Shown here one piece after another: positions 23,706-32,541 of a stretch of 64,000 nucleotides of DNA. The DNA lies in the NCBI GenBank assembly GCA_024233785.1, contig JACKPD010000004.1, positions 1 to 64,000 on the forward strand, given 5' to 3'. Source of the DNA: Spirochaetales bacterium. Its GTDB lineage: Bacteria > Spirochaetota > Spirochaetia > CADAEX01. The translations under genes and the position numbers were made by a program. The notes under the pieces are model-generated. The model made no database searches. It was not told where the DNA came from and saw only the letters and a program-made list of their open reading frames with translations. Positions within the stretch are counted from its first letter, which is position 1, and each line of letters starts with the position of its first letter.

Positions 23706-25136
23706 ATGAACACTGATATTGCCTCTGCTGATGAAGGGTTTTACTATCTTGAATCATTTACAAACCTTGAAAAGAAAACAACTCTCTATGAAAGGGAATA
23801 CAGACTCGACAGGGTAAAATACCTTTTCGCCTCTTTCGGCAGCCCGCATGAAGGGATAAACCTTATCCACATCGCAGGATCAAAGGGGAAGGGCTCAACC
23901 TCTTCGTTCGCGGCGTCAATACTTAAAAACTGCGGTTTCAAAACAGGTCTTTACGCTTCTCCCCATCTTCTGACATACAGGGAAAGGATAACCCTCGCGG
24001 GAGATTTTTTCGGTGATGATGTCTATATCAGAAATATCAGTTATATTAAGACCTTTCTGGAAAACGAGAAGATACCGTTTGAGACTCCCCCTACTACATT
24101 TGAGCTTCTGACCCTTCTGGCTTTTTTAATCTTCAGGGAACAGAAATGCGGCTGGGCAGTTATTGAAACCGGGATAGGAGGAAGGCTTGATGCTACAAAC
24201 ATTATTACCCCCCTGTGCTCAGTTATTACCCCGCTTGAGCTTGAACATCAGGACATCCTCGGCAATTCACTTGCAGAGATCGCATTTGAAAAAGCCGGGA
24301 TTATCAAGAACTCAATACCTGCGGTAACGGCCAGTCAGCCGGAAACAGCGCTTGAGGTTTTAAAGACCGCGGCTTCAGGCAAAAACAGCAGTCTGACATT
24401 AATTACCGATGCTATGAGGATAAGCAATACAGCTGTGTCTGTCAGCGGAACATCCTTTACCCTTACCTGCGATACCGGAGAGCCTTTTGAATATAATCTT
24501 CAGACCCGGCTTTTAGGTTCTTTCCAGGCAGAAAACAGCGCTCTTGCAATTCTTGCTGTTATAAAAGCGCTGGAAAAATACAGGGATTTTCCACCAGGGG
24601 AACCTGATAACAGAAAACTTTTTCCGGAAGGAATTTCTTTCAGCGGCTTCTTTAAGGAAGCAGTAATAAAAGGGATCAGCGAGGCAAAAGCGGCGGGAAG
24701 AATAGAGTATCTTATGCCGCGGGGATTTCAGCCGGGTATAATACTGGACTCGTCCCATACTCCCGGTTCTGCGGAAAAGCTGCGCAGCGTCATTGAAACA
24801 ATAGGTAATTCTAAAAAGAAAGTTCTGCTTTTCGGTTCGGTTGAGGGCAAGGATTTTAAAAAAATGCTTGAAATACTCTGCCCTCTTTTTAATGAAATTA
24901 TTATCTCTACCCCTGGTATTTTTAAAAAAAGCAGCCCTGAAATATCCTATAATTATGCTAAGCAGCTGATTAACGATAGAAAAGTATCTCTTGAAATTGT
25001 ACCGGCATCTGCCCTTGAAAAAGCATTGGAAAGCGCCGGGGACAAAGGTATTATTGTTGTAACAGGTTCATTTTATATGGCAGGTGAAATCAGGAAAATC
25101 CTGGAAGGAGAATATTGTGGAATTTCTAAGCAGTGA
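23706..25136 (+). CDS. folC: Folylpolyglutamate synthase / dihydrofolate synthase
   Basis: The 476-residue Mur-ligase-like enzyme has the P-loop HIAGSKGKGSTSSF, the substrate loop LYASPHLLTYRERI, the omega-loop region TTFELLTLLAFLIF and ETGIGGRLDATN. The C-terminal domain has ILDSSHTPGSAEKL where most FolC proteins read DGAHNP, a conservative departure that keeps the key Asp and His. It is about 50 residues longer than typical FolC. It adds glutamate to folates, and dihydrofolate synthase activity is inferred only from the family. Its 3' end overlaps the SD of the macro-domain gene. Confidence 0.93.
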   Translation: MNTDIASADEGFYYLESFTNLEKKTTLYEREYRLDRVKYLFASFGSPHEGINLIHIAGSKGKGSTSSFAASILKNCGFKTGLYASPHLLTYRERITLAGDFFGDDVYIRNISYIKTFLENEKIPFETPPTTFELLTLLAFLIFREQKCGWAVIETGIGGRLDATNIITPLCSVITPLELEHQDILGNSLAEIAFEKAGIIKNSIPAVTASQPETALEVLKTAASGKNSSLTLITDAMRISNTAVSVSGTSFTLTCDTGEPFEYNLQTRLLGSFQAENSALAILAVIKALEKYRDFPPGEPDNRKLFPEGISFSGFFKEAVIKGISEAKAAGRIEYLMPRGFQPGIILDSSHTPGSAEKLRSVIETIGNSKKKVLLFGSVEGKDFKKMLEILCPLFNEIIISTPGIFKKSSPEISYNYAKQLINDRKVSLEIVPASALEKALESAGDKGIIVVTGSFYMAGEIRKILEGEYCGISKQ

Positions 25137-25692
25137 CAGAATTGCTGTTTTAAGGGGCGATATTACAAAGCTCGAAGTTGACGCAATTGTTAACGCAGCC
25201 AATTCACAGCTACTTGGCGGAGGCGGTGTTGACGGGGCCATTCACAGAGCGGGGGGACCTGAAATACTTGAAGAATGCAAGGCAATAAGGAAAAATCAGT
25301 ATCCCGGACCTGAAGGTATGCCGCCGGGAAACGCGGTCGTAACTTCAGGAGGCTATCTTCCGGCAAAAAAAATTATCCATACGGTAGGCCCTGTCTGGGG
25401 GGGCGGCAATATGGGAGAAGAAGCTATACTTGAAAAGGCGTATCTCTCATGTCTTGAGACTGCCCTGACTAATAAAATTTCATCTATAGCGTTTCCCGCA
25501 ATTTCAACAGGTGTTTTCGGGTATCCGAAAAAAAAGGCGGCGGTTACCGCCTACAGGACTGTAAAGAAATTCATCGAAAGCAGCAGGTACCCGGAAATGG
25601 TTTATTTTGTATTTATAAATGACCAGGATGCTGATTTATTTATAAAAACAATTGAAACAGTTTTTTTTGATGATTCGCTTGATGAAGACTGA
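25117..25692 (+). CDS. Macro-domain ADP-ribose hydrolase (YmdB-like O-acetyl-ADP-ribose deacetylase)
   Basis: From GTG 25117 (GGAAGGAG 6 bases upstream) the protein is 191 residues and begins with the macro fold: IAVLRGDITKLEVDAIVNAANSQLLGGGGVDGAIHRAGG, then KIIHTVGPVWGGG and AFPAISTGVFGYPKKKAA. The NAAN and GGGGVDGAIH motifs bind and position ADP-ribose. An ATG at 25084 would overlap folC further and add a non-family extension. Roles include O-acetyl-ADP-ribose deacetylation and removal of ADP-ribose from proteins or nucleic acid. Translation is coupled to folC by an overlap. Confidence 0.94.
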   Translation: MEFLSSDRIAVLRGDITKLEVDAIVNAANSQLLGGGGVDGAIHRAGGPEILEECKAIRKNQYPGPEGMPPGNAVVTSGGYLPAKKIIHTVGPVWGGGNMGEEAILEKAYLSCLETALTNKISSIAFPAISTGVFGYPKKKAAVTAYRTVKKFIESSRYPEMVYFVFINDQDADLFIKTIETVFFDDSLDED

Positions 25693-25701
25693 GGAACAAA
25701 A

Positions 25702-27207
25702 TTGTCGCTTAATAATGCAGAAATTGATCTTATCATATCTGAGCTTGATATTTCAGGAAGCCGGATACAGAATATAATTCAGCCGGATTTCTCTTCACTT
25801 TTTTTATCCTTATACAGCAGAGGGGTTAAAAAAGATCTGCTGATTTCTCTTGCCCAGAATAAAACACGGTTAAACCTTACAAACAGAAGGTTCCCGAAAC
25901 CGGCGAAACAGCAGAGATTTGTGCAGTTTCTGAAAGCGAGGATACCCGAAGGAATAATTACGGATATTACGCAGCCTGGAAAAGAACGGATAGTAAGAAT
26001 CAGGATAGACAATGAGGAATGGATAACCTTTCTCTGGATAAGGCTCTGGGGCGGCAGCGCAAACATCATCGCAACAGATGAAAATTTAAATATTCTTGAC
26101 CTTTTCTACAGAAGGCCGGGTAAAAACGAGACAAGCGGGAAAAAACTCGAACTTCCTGAAAATGTACTGAAATCTGCTCAAGAAACGGGAAATACTGCGG
26201 GACAGGATAATACCGGTGTTTCAGCCTCTGAGGAAACAAAAGCTGCTTCAAACCGGGAAAAAACTTATACAGTCAGGGAATATCCTACCGGGAATGAATA
26301 TCCCTTTAACACTTTTATTGACAGGTTTTACTCTGAAGAAATTGAATCGCTTGAGAAGGATAAAATCAGGGAAATAATTAAAGGGAAGATCAACAAAAAG
26401 CTTTCACTCCTGAAATCCTCACTTGAGCGGATTTCTGATGAACTTGGGAACCCGGGCAGCTTTAACCGGTTTAAACAGTACGGGCAGCTAATATTAAGCG
26501 GCAGCTATTTAATAAAACCGGGCGATAAATGGTTTAAAACAGAGAATTATTTTGATAACGGGAATTTAATTTCAATCGAACTTGACAGCACCCTCTCTCC
26601 AGAGGAAAACGCGGAGAGCTATTTCAAGAAATATAAAAAAGCAAAATCCGCCCAGTCAAATCTAAATGAAGAAAAAAACAGTATTGAAGCCCGTATTGAA
26701 AAACTGAATCAGACTATTGCTTCGCTTGATACAATTGATGATACAGGAAAGCTTAAAAAAATCATCTCAGGGGAAGATTTAAATAAGGATAAAATTGAAA
26801 AGGAAGAGGTGCCGGGCCTTCAGTTTTTCTCCGGCGGCTACAGATTTCTGGTCGGCAGGACAGCAGCAGAAAACGATGCTCTTTTAAGAAAACATGTAAG
26901 GGGAAATGATTACTGGCTTCACGCCAGGGATTATCCCGGGGGCTATGTATTTATCAAATACCTGAACGGCAAATCTGTTCCGCTTGAAATACTTATTGAA
27001 GCGGGAAACCTTGCCGTCTATTTCAGCAAGGGACGCAACTCGGGAAAAGGAGAAGTTTATTATACCCGGGTAAAATATCTGAGAAGAGCAAAGGGCGCAA
27101 AAACGGGGACAGTGCTGCCGACACAGGAAAAAAACCTTTCCATTGTCCTTAATAAAAATATTCTCGGGAAACTGCTAAACAGGGGGAAAGAAACCCCTTT
27201 AATATAA
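25702..27207 (+). CDS. rqcH: NFACT family protein RqcH-like (ribosome quality control)
   Basis: The 501-residue product has an NFACT-N domain (1-about 170, with FVQFLKARIPEGIITDI), a central coiled coil (about 210-360, KSAQSNLNEEKNSIEARIEK) and an NFACT-R domain (about 375-480, with YRFLVGRTAAENDALLRKH and DYWLHARDYPGGYVFIK). This is the Rqc2/RqcH/FbpA architecture. The family recognises stalled 50S-peptidyl-tRNA and adds alanine tails. It is somewhat shorter than the roughly 570 residues of B. subtilis RqcH, mainly in the coiled coil. The start is TTG with GAGGA 6 bases upstream. A GGGG/CCCC hairpin with a short T tract lies at the 3' end of the gene (27181-27201) and may terminate the hisD-folC-macro-rqcH run. 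Confidence 0.92.
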   Translation: MSLNNAEIDLIISELDISGSRIQNIIQPDFSSLFLSLYSRGVKKDLLISLAQNKTRLNLTNRRFPKPAKQQRFVQFLKARIPEGIITDITQPGKERIVRIRIDNEEWITFLWIRLWGGSANIIATDENLNILDLFYRRPGKNETSGKKLELPENVLKSAQETGNTAGQDNTGVSASEETKAASNREKTYTVREYPTGNEYPFNTFIDRFYSEEIESLEKDKIREIIKGKINKKLSLLKSSLERISDELGNPGSFNRFKQYGQLILSGSYLIKPGDKWFKTENYFDNGNLISIELDSTLSPEENAESYFKKYKKAKSAQSNLNEEKNSIEARIEKLNQTIASLDTIDDTGKLKKIISGEDLNKDKIEKEEVPGLQFFSGGYRFLVGRTAAENDALLRKHVRGNDYWLHARDYPGGYVFIKYLNGKSVPLEILIEAGNLAVYFSKGRNSGKGEVYYTRVKYLRRAKGAKTGTVLPTQEKNLSIVLNKNILGKLLNRGKETPLI

Positions 27208-27227
27208 TAATAATTATAAACATATTG

Positions 27228-27256
27228 TTGCTAATTAATTTTCAATAACCAATACT
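27228..27256 (+). promoter_or_regulatory. Candidate promoter of the Memo gene (leaderless type)
   Basis: TTGCTA, exactly 17 bases, AATACT, then 6 bases to the ATG at 27263. No SD precedes the ATG. The -10 match is modest. Confidence 0.4.
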
Positions 27257-27262
27257 ATATAT

Positions 27263-28117
27263 ATGACAACAGAAATTGCAAATATGCTGCAGCCTGAGGG
27301 TAAAATAAGGGGACCTATTGTAGACGGTATTTTCTATCCCGATGATGATAAACTACTTACAGAAGAGATAAGATATCTCCTTCAGGATGTGGAGGAAATT
27401 CACGGCAGTTCATTTGGAATAATTGTTCCTCACGCGGCCCTCCCCTTTTCAGGTTCTCTTGCCGCCGCAGCCTATAATTCAATTGCGGGAAGAAAAATTT
27501 CTACTGTTGTAATTATTGCGCCGGTCCACAGGGAAGAACAGGATGCAGTATTTCTGACAGAATCTGTTTCATTTTCTATACCTACTGGAAAAATAAAGGT
27601 CAATACAGAGATTGTTAAAAAACTTGAACATACAAACCCCTGCTTCCAGATTAATGATCTGCCCCATCTTGAGGAACACTGCATAGAGATGCAGCTTCCG
27701 TTTATTCACTATCTTTTTCCGGAGGCTGATATAGTTCCGATACTTGTCGGCTCAAACAAAATGGAAATTCTTGAAATAATCTCGGATTCCCTCAGGAATA
27801 TCTTCAATGATAAACTTGATAAGACACTTTTTGTAGTATCGGCCAATATGACAGCATACCTTCCTGTTGAAGAGGCATACAGACATTGCAGACAGCTGAT
27901 TCATGCGCTTGAAACAGGCAATACTGAAGAATTGAACAGTATGCTGAAAAGCAATTACAATAAATCAAAAGGGATAGGCTGTGTTGCTGTACTTCTGGCG
28001 ATTGCGGGAACAGGGGCGCGGGTAAAGGTTCTAAGGAAAAAAGACTCATCAAAATACGGATGCGAAAGCGGGAATATTGTCTGCTATGCCGCTATTACAG
28101 TAGATAAAGCCGGCTAA
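27263..28117 (+). CDS. amrB: AmmeMemoRadiSam system protein B (Memo family)
   Basis: The 284-residue Memo-like protein resembles the LigB dioxygenase fold. It contains GIIVPHAALPFSG, VIIAPVHR, the HLEEHCIEMQLPFIHYL block and VPILVG, with the histidines that form the family metal/active site. In many anaerobes Memo, AMMECR1 and a radical SAM protein form the AmmeMemoRadiSam set of unresolved function. Here the AMMECR1 partner follows after 29 bases, but the radical SAM gene is not in the window. No SD is visible. Confidence 0.9.
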   Translation: MTTEIANMLQPEGKIRGPIVDGIFYPDDDKLLTEEIRYLLQDVEEIHGSSFGIIVPHAALPFSGSLAAAAYNSIAGRKISTVVIIAPVHREEQDAVFLTESVSFSIPTGKIKVNTEIVKKLEHTNPCFQINDLPHLEEHCIEMQLPFIHYLFPEADIVPILVGSNKMEILEIISDSLRNIFNDKLDKTLFVVSANMTAYLPVEEAYRHCRQLIHALETGNTEELNSMLKSNYNKSKGIGCVAVLLAIAGTGARVKVLRKKDSSKYGCESGNIVCYAAITVDKAG

Positions 28118-28146
28118 AACCTGTACAATACAAATCAGAGGAAATA

Positions 28147-28716
28147 ATGGAATTCACTCTCACACAAATTGATAAAAAGTTATTGGCAGAAACAGCAAGA
28201 GAAACAATCAAGGCAAAACTGGCTGGAAGAAAACCTGTCTATAAACCACACTCTGAGACACTTGAAAAAAAATGCGGAGCGTTTGTTACTCTCCATAAAA
28301 ACGGAGAACTGCGCGGCTGCATAGGACATCTCGTAGGGATAAGGCCGCTCTATGTTACAATAAGGGAAATGGCCCTGGCAAGCGCTTTTGACGATCCTCG
28401 CTTTCCGCCTGTTGAAAAAAGCGAGCTTGATTCAATTGAAATAGAAATATCAGTTCTCTCTCCAATGTCAAAGATTAAATCTATTGATGAAATCAAAACA
28501 GGGATTCACGGTGTATATATAAGAAAAGACCTCAGAACAGGAACACTTCTTCCCCAGGTTGCCGCAGAACAGGGATGGAACACCGAAGAATTCGTAAGTT
28601 ATGCCTGTATCAAGGCAGGTCTGGATAAAAACGCATGGAAAGAATCTTCAACAGAGATTTTCATCTATACGGCTATTGTTTTTGGTGAAAAAGAAGAGGT
28701 AAACGAAGCAATTTAG
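28147..28716 (+). CDS. amrA: AmmeMemoRadiSam system protein A (AMMECR1 domain)
   Basis: The 189-residue AMMECR1-domain protein carries the family hallmark GELRGCIGHLVG (about 54-65), then FDDPRFPPVEKSELDSIEIEISVLS and GTLLPQVAAEQGWNTEEFVSYACIKAGL. The conserved Cys of RGCIG is the only obvious candidate nucleophile or ligand. Function in bacteria is unsettled. AGAGGAA lies 4 bases before the ATG, and the gene is co-directional with the Memo gene. Confidence 0.92.
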   Translation: MEFTLTQIDKKLLAETARETIKAKLAGRKPVYKPHSETLEKKCGAFVTLHKNGELRGCIGHLVGIRPLYVTIREMALASAFDDPRFPPVEKSELDSIEIEISVLSPMSKIKSIDEIKTGIHGVYIRKDLRTGTLLPQVAAEQGWNTEEFVSYACIKAGLDKNAWKESSTEIFIYTAIVFGEKEEVNEAI

Positions 28717-28789
28717 CACAGCTCAACCCGGTTCTATGAGTAAATCCTCAAAGCCGGCCGCCAAGTAAAGTGCAATTCAGGATCGCCCC

Positions 28790-29767
28790 CTAATATCTGA
28801 TTATTCCTGCCGCAATACCACCTGCCCCGGCTCCGATCAATATTCCGCCGGTAACAACAAGAGGATAATATGGAGATGAGGCTGTAAAATAGTTTGTATT
28901 GGCAATATTCCCCGATATCAGTGTAATAATCTCAAGTCCTGTCCCCGCAAGAATCATACCCATACTTCCCCAGAAAAGCCTGTATTCTTTTTTGGTTTCT
29001 TTTTCTTTCAGGGAATCCCTTATTTCCTGCATGGTTATTGTTGAAAGCGGTTTGCTTATAAAATCATTAATGTCCCAGTAAGATGTAACATCATCCGGGA
29101 CTGTTTCAGCAGCAAGCAGTTTTTCAGGCTCACTTGTTTTTATTGCAACCATTTCATTTGCGGTAATAATTATCGAATTCTCTTTGGGAGAGGTTATTAT
29201 CTGACCGGGCAATACAGCTGAGGTATCTGTCAGGACCGGCTGCTCTGTTTTCTTTACAACCTCAACAGATCCGCTGAAACAGTAAACCCTTGAAAGGATA
29301 TCTTCGCGGAGCCCCGCCGGGTCAGCAATTATGTCATATCCGAAATCTGTCCCTCTAACACCGCAGACAGCGCTCTTTCCGTCAATTTTAAAAGACTGGC
29401 TGCCGGTTAATTTTTCAACTTTGGCGCGGATTCTGCCGTATGTGAGGGAAAAAAGCCCACCCCCTTTTTCAGGGAATGTATCTATCCTGAAACTGGAATT
29501 TTCAGATATTTTAATAATACTGTCTGAACCTGACACCTGAAGTTCAAGTACTGTTCCCGGTTCAGTTATAAGGATGTCTCCCTGCCGGAAAACCAGCCCA
29601 AGAACATCTGTTTCAAATAAGTCATAGTAAACATCAGTCCCTCCCCTCACATGTGTAAAACCATCGCCGTCAGCATATATTATTACGCAGGACTGTGATG
29701 TCTGGCTGAACAGAGGGAAAACAGAAAAAACAAGAAATATAAATAATATTATATAAATCTTTTTCAT
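28790..29767 (-). CDS. FecR-domain envelope protein with C-terminal membrane helices
   Basis: The 325-residue product has a signal peptide (1-21, ending LFSQT), then a FecR-like beta domain (about 35-185: VLGLVFRQGDILITEPGTVLELQV, LTYGRIRAKVEKL, VCGVRGTDFGYD, GQIITSP). A linker follows, then two C-terminal hydrophobic helices (about 263-283 and 296-322, glycine-rich). FecR domains in spirochaetes often occur without FecI/FecA and bind peptidoglycan or partners in the periplasm. No sigma-factor or TonB receptor gene is adjacent, so an iron-signalling role is not supported. Its promoter overlaps the end of miaA. Confidence 0.82.
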   Translation of the reverse strand: MKKIYIILFIFLVFSVFPLFSQTSQSCVIIYADGDGFTHVRGGTDVYYDLFETDVLGLVFRQGDILITEPGTVLELQVSGSDSIIKISENSSFRIDTFPEKGGGLFSLTYGRIRAKVEKLTGSQSFKIDGKSAVCGVRGTDFGYDIIADPAGLREDILSRVYCFSGSVEVVKKTEQPVLTDTSAVLPGQIITSPKENSIIITANEMVAIKTSEPEKLLAAETVPDDVTSYWDINDFISKPLSTITMQEIRDSLKEKETKKEYRLFWGSMGMILAGTGLEIITLISGNIANTNYFTASSPYYPLVVTGGILIGAGAGGIAAGIIRY

Positions 29768-29774
29768 AACTACT

Positions 29775-29803
29775 AATTTAGATTATTTTAAGTGATATTT
29801 CAA
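29775..29803 (-). promoter_or_regulatory. Candidate promoter of the FecR gene (leaderless type)
   Basis: On the minus strand TTGAAA, exactly 17 bases, TAAATT, then 7 bases to the ATG at 29767. There is no SD before the ATG. Confidence 0.45.
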
Positions 29804-30735
29804 AGGTTTTTACCGTAACTATCAAGGAAAATAGATACCTTTTCCAGGATTAAAGATGTGTTTTCAGCATTTTCCCAGTAAACATTGTTAATTTTTCTGA
29901 AAAATGTTATCTGACGTTTTGCATAGTGCCGCGTATTGAGCTTTATCTTCTCCCTTATATCATCTGCGGTAATGAATGGGTCATTATCAAGCGCGAAAAA
30001 CTCCCTGTATCCTATCCCGCCCATACCCGGAGCATCAGACTCATACCCCATATTCCTGAGCCTTAGAAACTCATCATAAAGCCCTTTGTCAAACATTGCG
30101 TCAACCCTTGCATTTATCCTTGCGTAAAGCTCTTTCCTTTCCCTTAAAAGGCCTATGAGAAGAAAATCATATTCCTCCCTTTCTGAATCCGGCACAGCGA
30201 ATGAGGAAATGGGCTTTCCTGATGAGTACCAGACTTCAAGCGCCCTTGCGATCCTGTAAGGATCTTTTTTCCCGATTTTATTCAAATATTGGGGATCAAT
30301 TTTTTCGAGCTCTTCAGAAAGGGCAGCAATGCCCTCTCTTTCAAGTCTTGAAGCAATCATTTTGCGTATATTTTCATCGCTCCTGGGAGCTTCCGGCATT
30401 CCGTAAATAAAATTCTTCAGGAAAAAAGCATTTCCTCCTGAGATAACAGGTACCTTACCCCGTAACCAGATATCACGGCATAGCCTGTCAGCCTGAGTTG
30501 TAAATTCTCCCGCGCCGAATTCCATATCAGGTTCAAGAAAATCTACAAGATGATGTTTTATCCTGGATGTTATGTCTGAATCAGGTTTTGCAGTCCCTAT
30601 ATCCATATATTTATAGACCTGCATTGAGTCGAGGTTAATAATTTCCGCTATTTTGCTTAAATTTAAAAGAAAAGCTGTCTTTCCGACAGCAGTGGGGCCA
30701 AATACAACAACTACAGGTATTCTACCTTCCGGCAC
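29800..30735 (-). CDS. miaA: tRNA dimethylallyltransferase
   Basis: The 311-residue enzyme has the P-loop GPTAVGKT (13-20), the DSMQVYKYMDIGTAKP substrate segment, HHLVDFLEP, ISGGNAFFLKNFIYG, DPYRIARALEVW and MGGIGYREF. It transfers a dimethylallyl group to A37 of UNN-decoding tRNAs. The start codon is GTG, with GGAGGAA at the end of rpoZ as its likely SD; the 8-base spacing indicates co-transcription rpoZ-miaA. Confidence 0.97.
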   Translation of the reverse strand: MPEGRIPVVVVFGPTAVGKTAFLLNLSKIAEIINLDSMQVYKYMDIGTAKPDSDITSRIKHHLVDFLEPDMEFGAGEFTTQADRLCRDIWLRGKVPVISGGNAFFLKNFIYGMPEAPRSDENIRKMIASRLEREGIAALSEELEKIDPQYLNKIGKKDPYRIARALEVWYSSGKPISSFAVPDSEREEYDFLLIGLLRERKELYARINARVDAMFDKGLYDEFLRLRNMGYESDAPGMGGIGYREFFALDNDPFITADDIREKIKLNTRHYAKRQITFFRKINNVYWENAENTSLILEKVSIFLDSYGKNL

Positions 30736-30743
30736 GGATAGTT

Positions 30744-30935
30744 TTATTCCTCCCGTCTGTAATCAACTTTACCGGTAAGGACCTGTTTCAGAGCTGCAGA
30801 GACTACCTTGCTGCCCTCTTTTTCAACTTCTTCAGCGCCTGTAACAGTAATCTGCGCAGCCCTTTTTATTATCGCGAAAGTAAGTTCGTATATATTTCTA
30901 TTTCTCTGAACAAGTTTATCAAGAGGTATTATCAT
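30744..30935 (-). CDS. rpoZ: DNA-directed RNA polymerase omega subunit
   Basis: The 63-residue protein has the omega core (NIYELTFAIIKRAAQI then KVVSAALKQVLTGKV). It is shorter than E. coli omega (91) but of the size seen in spirochaetes. It binds beta-prime and assists polymerase assembly. AGGAGC lies 9 bases before the ATG. It forms a unit with miaA, and about 120 non-coding bases separate it from the kinase gene upstream. Confidence 0.9.
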   Translation of the reverse strand: MIIPLDKLVQRNRNIYELTFAIIKRAAQITVTGAEEVEKEGSKVVSAALKQVLTGKVDYRREE

Positions 30936-31056
30936 TTACTATTGCTCCTGTATCGGATGGTCCGGAATTATCTAAGTAATATTACAGATTTTTTATAAAA
31001 AAGTAAATAGCCCCGAAAAATATAAACTCATGCCCTGCTTCAAAGCTGCCCTGGTA

Positions 31057-31590
31057 TTATTTATTAACCTTATAGTCCAAAAGCTGTTCAGCCTTTTGTA
31101 CAATCAGGTCCGCGACCTCTTCCGCCGAAAATGCGCTTGTATCTATAACAAGATCTGCGAAGGAAAAGTCATTATTATCGATATTATACAGGTTCTTATA
31201 CCGCTCTGAATCTCTTTTGTCCCTCGCAATGGTTTTCTTTAGCACTTCTTCATAACTTCCGCCTTCACGGCGGTGTATACGTTCTGCCCTTACACCGGTC
31301 GGTGCATCAAGAAATACCTTAAGATCAGCATCATCAATAATCCAGATAGCAAGACGGGAACCGAGAACACAATTCCCCTCTGATGCCAGCTTCCTCTGTT
31401 TTTCATCCAGCATGATATCAAAGCTTTTATCAGATTCCGCAAGGCGGCACAGTTCTTCGAAGGCAATACCTTTCTCCTGTGCCATGATTCTGAATGTGTA
31501 ATTAACGAATTTCAAGCCGAGTTTTGCTGCTGTCTTCTTACTGACTGTTGTATTGCCGCAGCCGCTTTTTCCTGATATTGCTATTTTCAT
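31057..31590 (-). CDS. cmk: Cytidylate kinase-like protein with altered P-loop
   Basis: The 177-residue P-loop kinase is of the short (archaeal/spirochaete) CMP kinase type, with the lid-like RIHRREGG and TIARDKRDSERYKNLYNID segments typical of that group. The P-loop reads GKSGCGNTT: Asn replaces the usual Walker A lysine, and a lysine sits at the second position instead, recalling deviant Walker A loops. Expected reaction is ATP + CMP to ADP + CDP. It starts one base after the yicC stop, so the two are co-transcribed. Because of the P-loop change, activity and exact substrate are uncertain. Confidence 0.8.
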   Translation of the reverse strand: MKIAISGKSGCGNTTVSKKTAAKLGLKFVNYTFRIMAQEKGIAFEELCRLAESDKSFDIMLDEKQRKLASEGNCVLGSRLAIWIIDDADLKVFLDAPTGVRAERIHRREGGSYEEVLKKTIARDKRDSERYKNLYNIDNNDFSFADLVIDTSAFSAEEVADLIVQKAEQLLDYKVNK

Positions 31591-31591
31591 G

Positions 31592-32461
31592 TTAGGCTAT
31601 ATTCCTCACCTGTTCCCGTATTTTTTCCAGTGCGTCCCTTGCATCGATTACTGCCTGGTTAACCTCAACTTTAAAACTTTTTGATCCGATTGTATTTATT
31701 TCCCTGTTGATTTCCTGGCAGATAAAATCAAGCTTTTTCCCGATTTGAGGAGAGTCTGAAGATATTTCAGCTTTGAACCCTTCAATGTGAGACTTAAGTC
31801 TTACAATCTCCTCGTTTATACTGAACCTGACCAGCATAACGGCAGTCTCCGTGTAAATCCTGTTCTCATCAGCCATGTCGCCGAGCAGCTGTTCAAACCG
31901 GTCTTTCAGGTTTTTTTTGATATCATCCTCCATGGATGAAGCAAATTTCTCCGCAGTGCCTACCGCTTTTGAAATTATTTCAATCTGCCTTTCAATATCT
32001 TCACCGGTCTTTACGGCCTCAATTGTTCTGCTTTCATCAAACTGTAAAAATGTTTTTTCAAGAAGAGGCTCAAGAATCTTCCAGAAATAATCCGCGTCCC
32101 TGTTCCTCGTTTTCTTGATTATACCTTCCATTCTCAGAAGATGCGATAAATTTATTGTTTCATTAATTCCCGCAATTAATGCGAGCTGTTTTAGGGCATC
32201 AATCCCGGCAAGGGCAACTCCTCTATCTATAGAAACAGTTGAATCCTCTTCTATCTCTTTTACCCTTATATAAAGTTCAACCTTTCCCCTCTCAATTCTC
32301 GAAGAGAGAAAATTTCTCAAGACAGGTTCAAGCGAAGAGAAGAAGGGAGGCAGATTTATGTATAAATCAAGGTAGCGGTTATTATATGATTTCAATTCAG
32401 TAACAATATCGATTTTTTCATCCTGATATTCGCTATACCCGTATCCTGTCATGCTTTTCAT
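31592..32461 (-). CDS. yicC: YicC family endoribonuclease
   Basis: The 289-residue product (E. coli 287) begins MKSMTGYG and contains LKSYNNRYLDLYINLP, NFLSSRIERGKVELYI, and the C-terminal DUF1732 block IGKKLDFICQEINREINTIGSKS with VIDARDALEKIREQVRNI. YicC proteins are metal-dependent endoribonucleases acting on small and other RNAs. GGAG precedes the ATG by 7 bases. Pairing with a cytidylate kinase gene is seen here; in many other bacteria yicC pairs with gmk. Confidence 0.95.
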   Translation of the reverse strand: MKSMTGYGYSEYQDEKIDIVTELKSYNNRYLDLYINLPPFFSSLEPVLRNFLSSRIERGKVELYIRVKEIEEDSTVSIDRGVALAGIDALKQLALIAGINETINLSHLLRMEGIIKKTRNRDADYFWKILEPLLEKTFLQFDESRTIEAVKTGEDIERQIEIISKAVGTAEKFASSMEDDIKKNLKDRFEQLLGDMADENRIYTETAVMLVRFSINEEIVRLKSHIEGFKAEISSDSPQIGKKLDFICQEINREINTIGSKSFKVEVNQAVIDARDALEKIREQVRNIA

Positions 32462-32541
32462 TATTTACTCCAATTCTTTGTTTATAAGCGCAACCCTGTT
32501 TGAAATTAAATGGCTCAACTTAAAATTATAATTAAAAAGTG

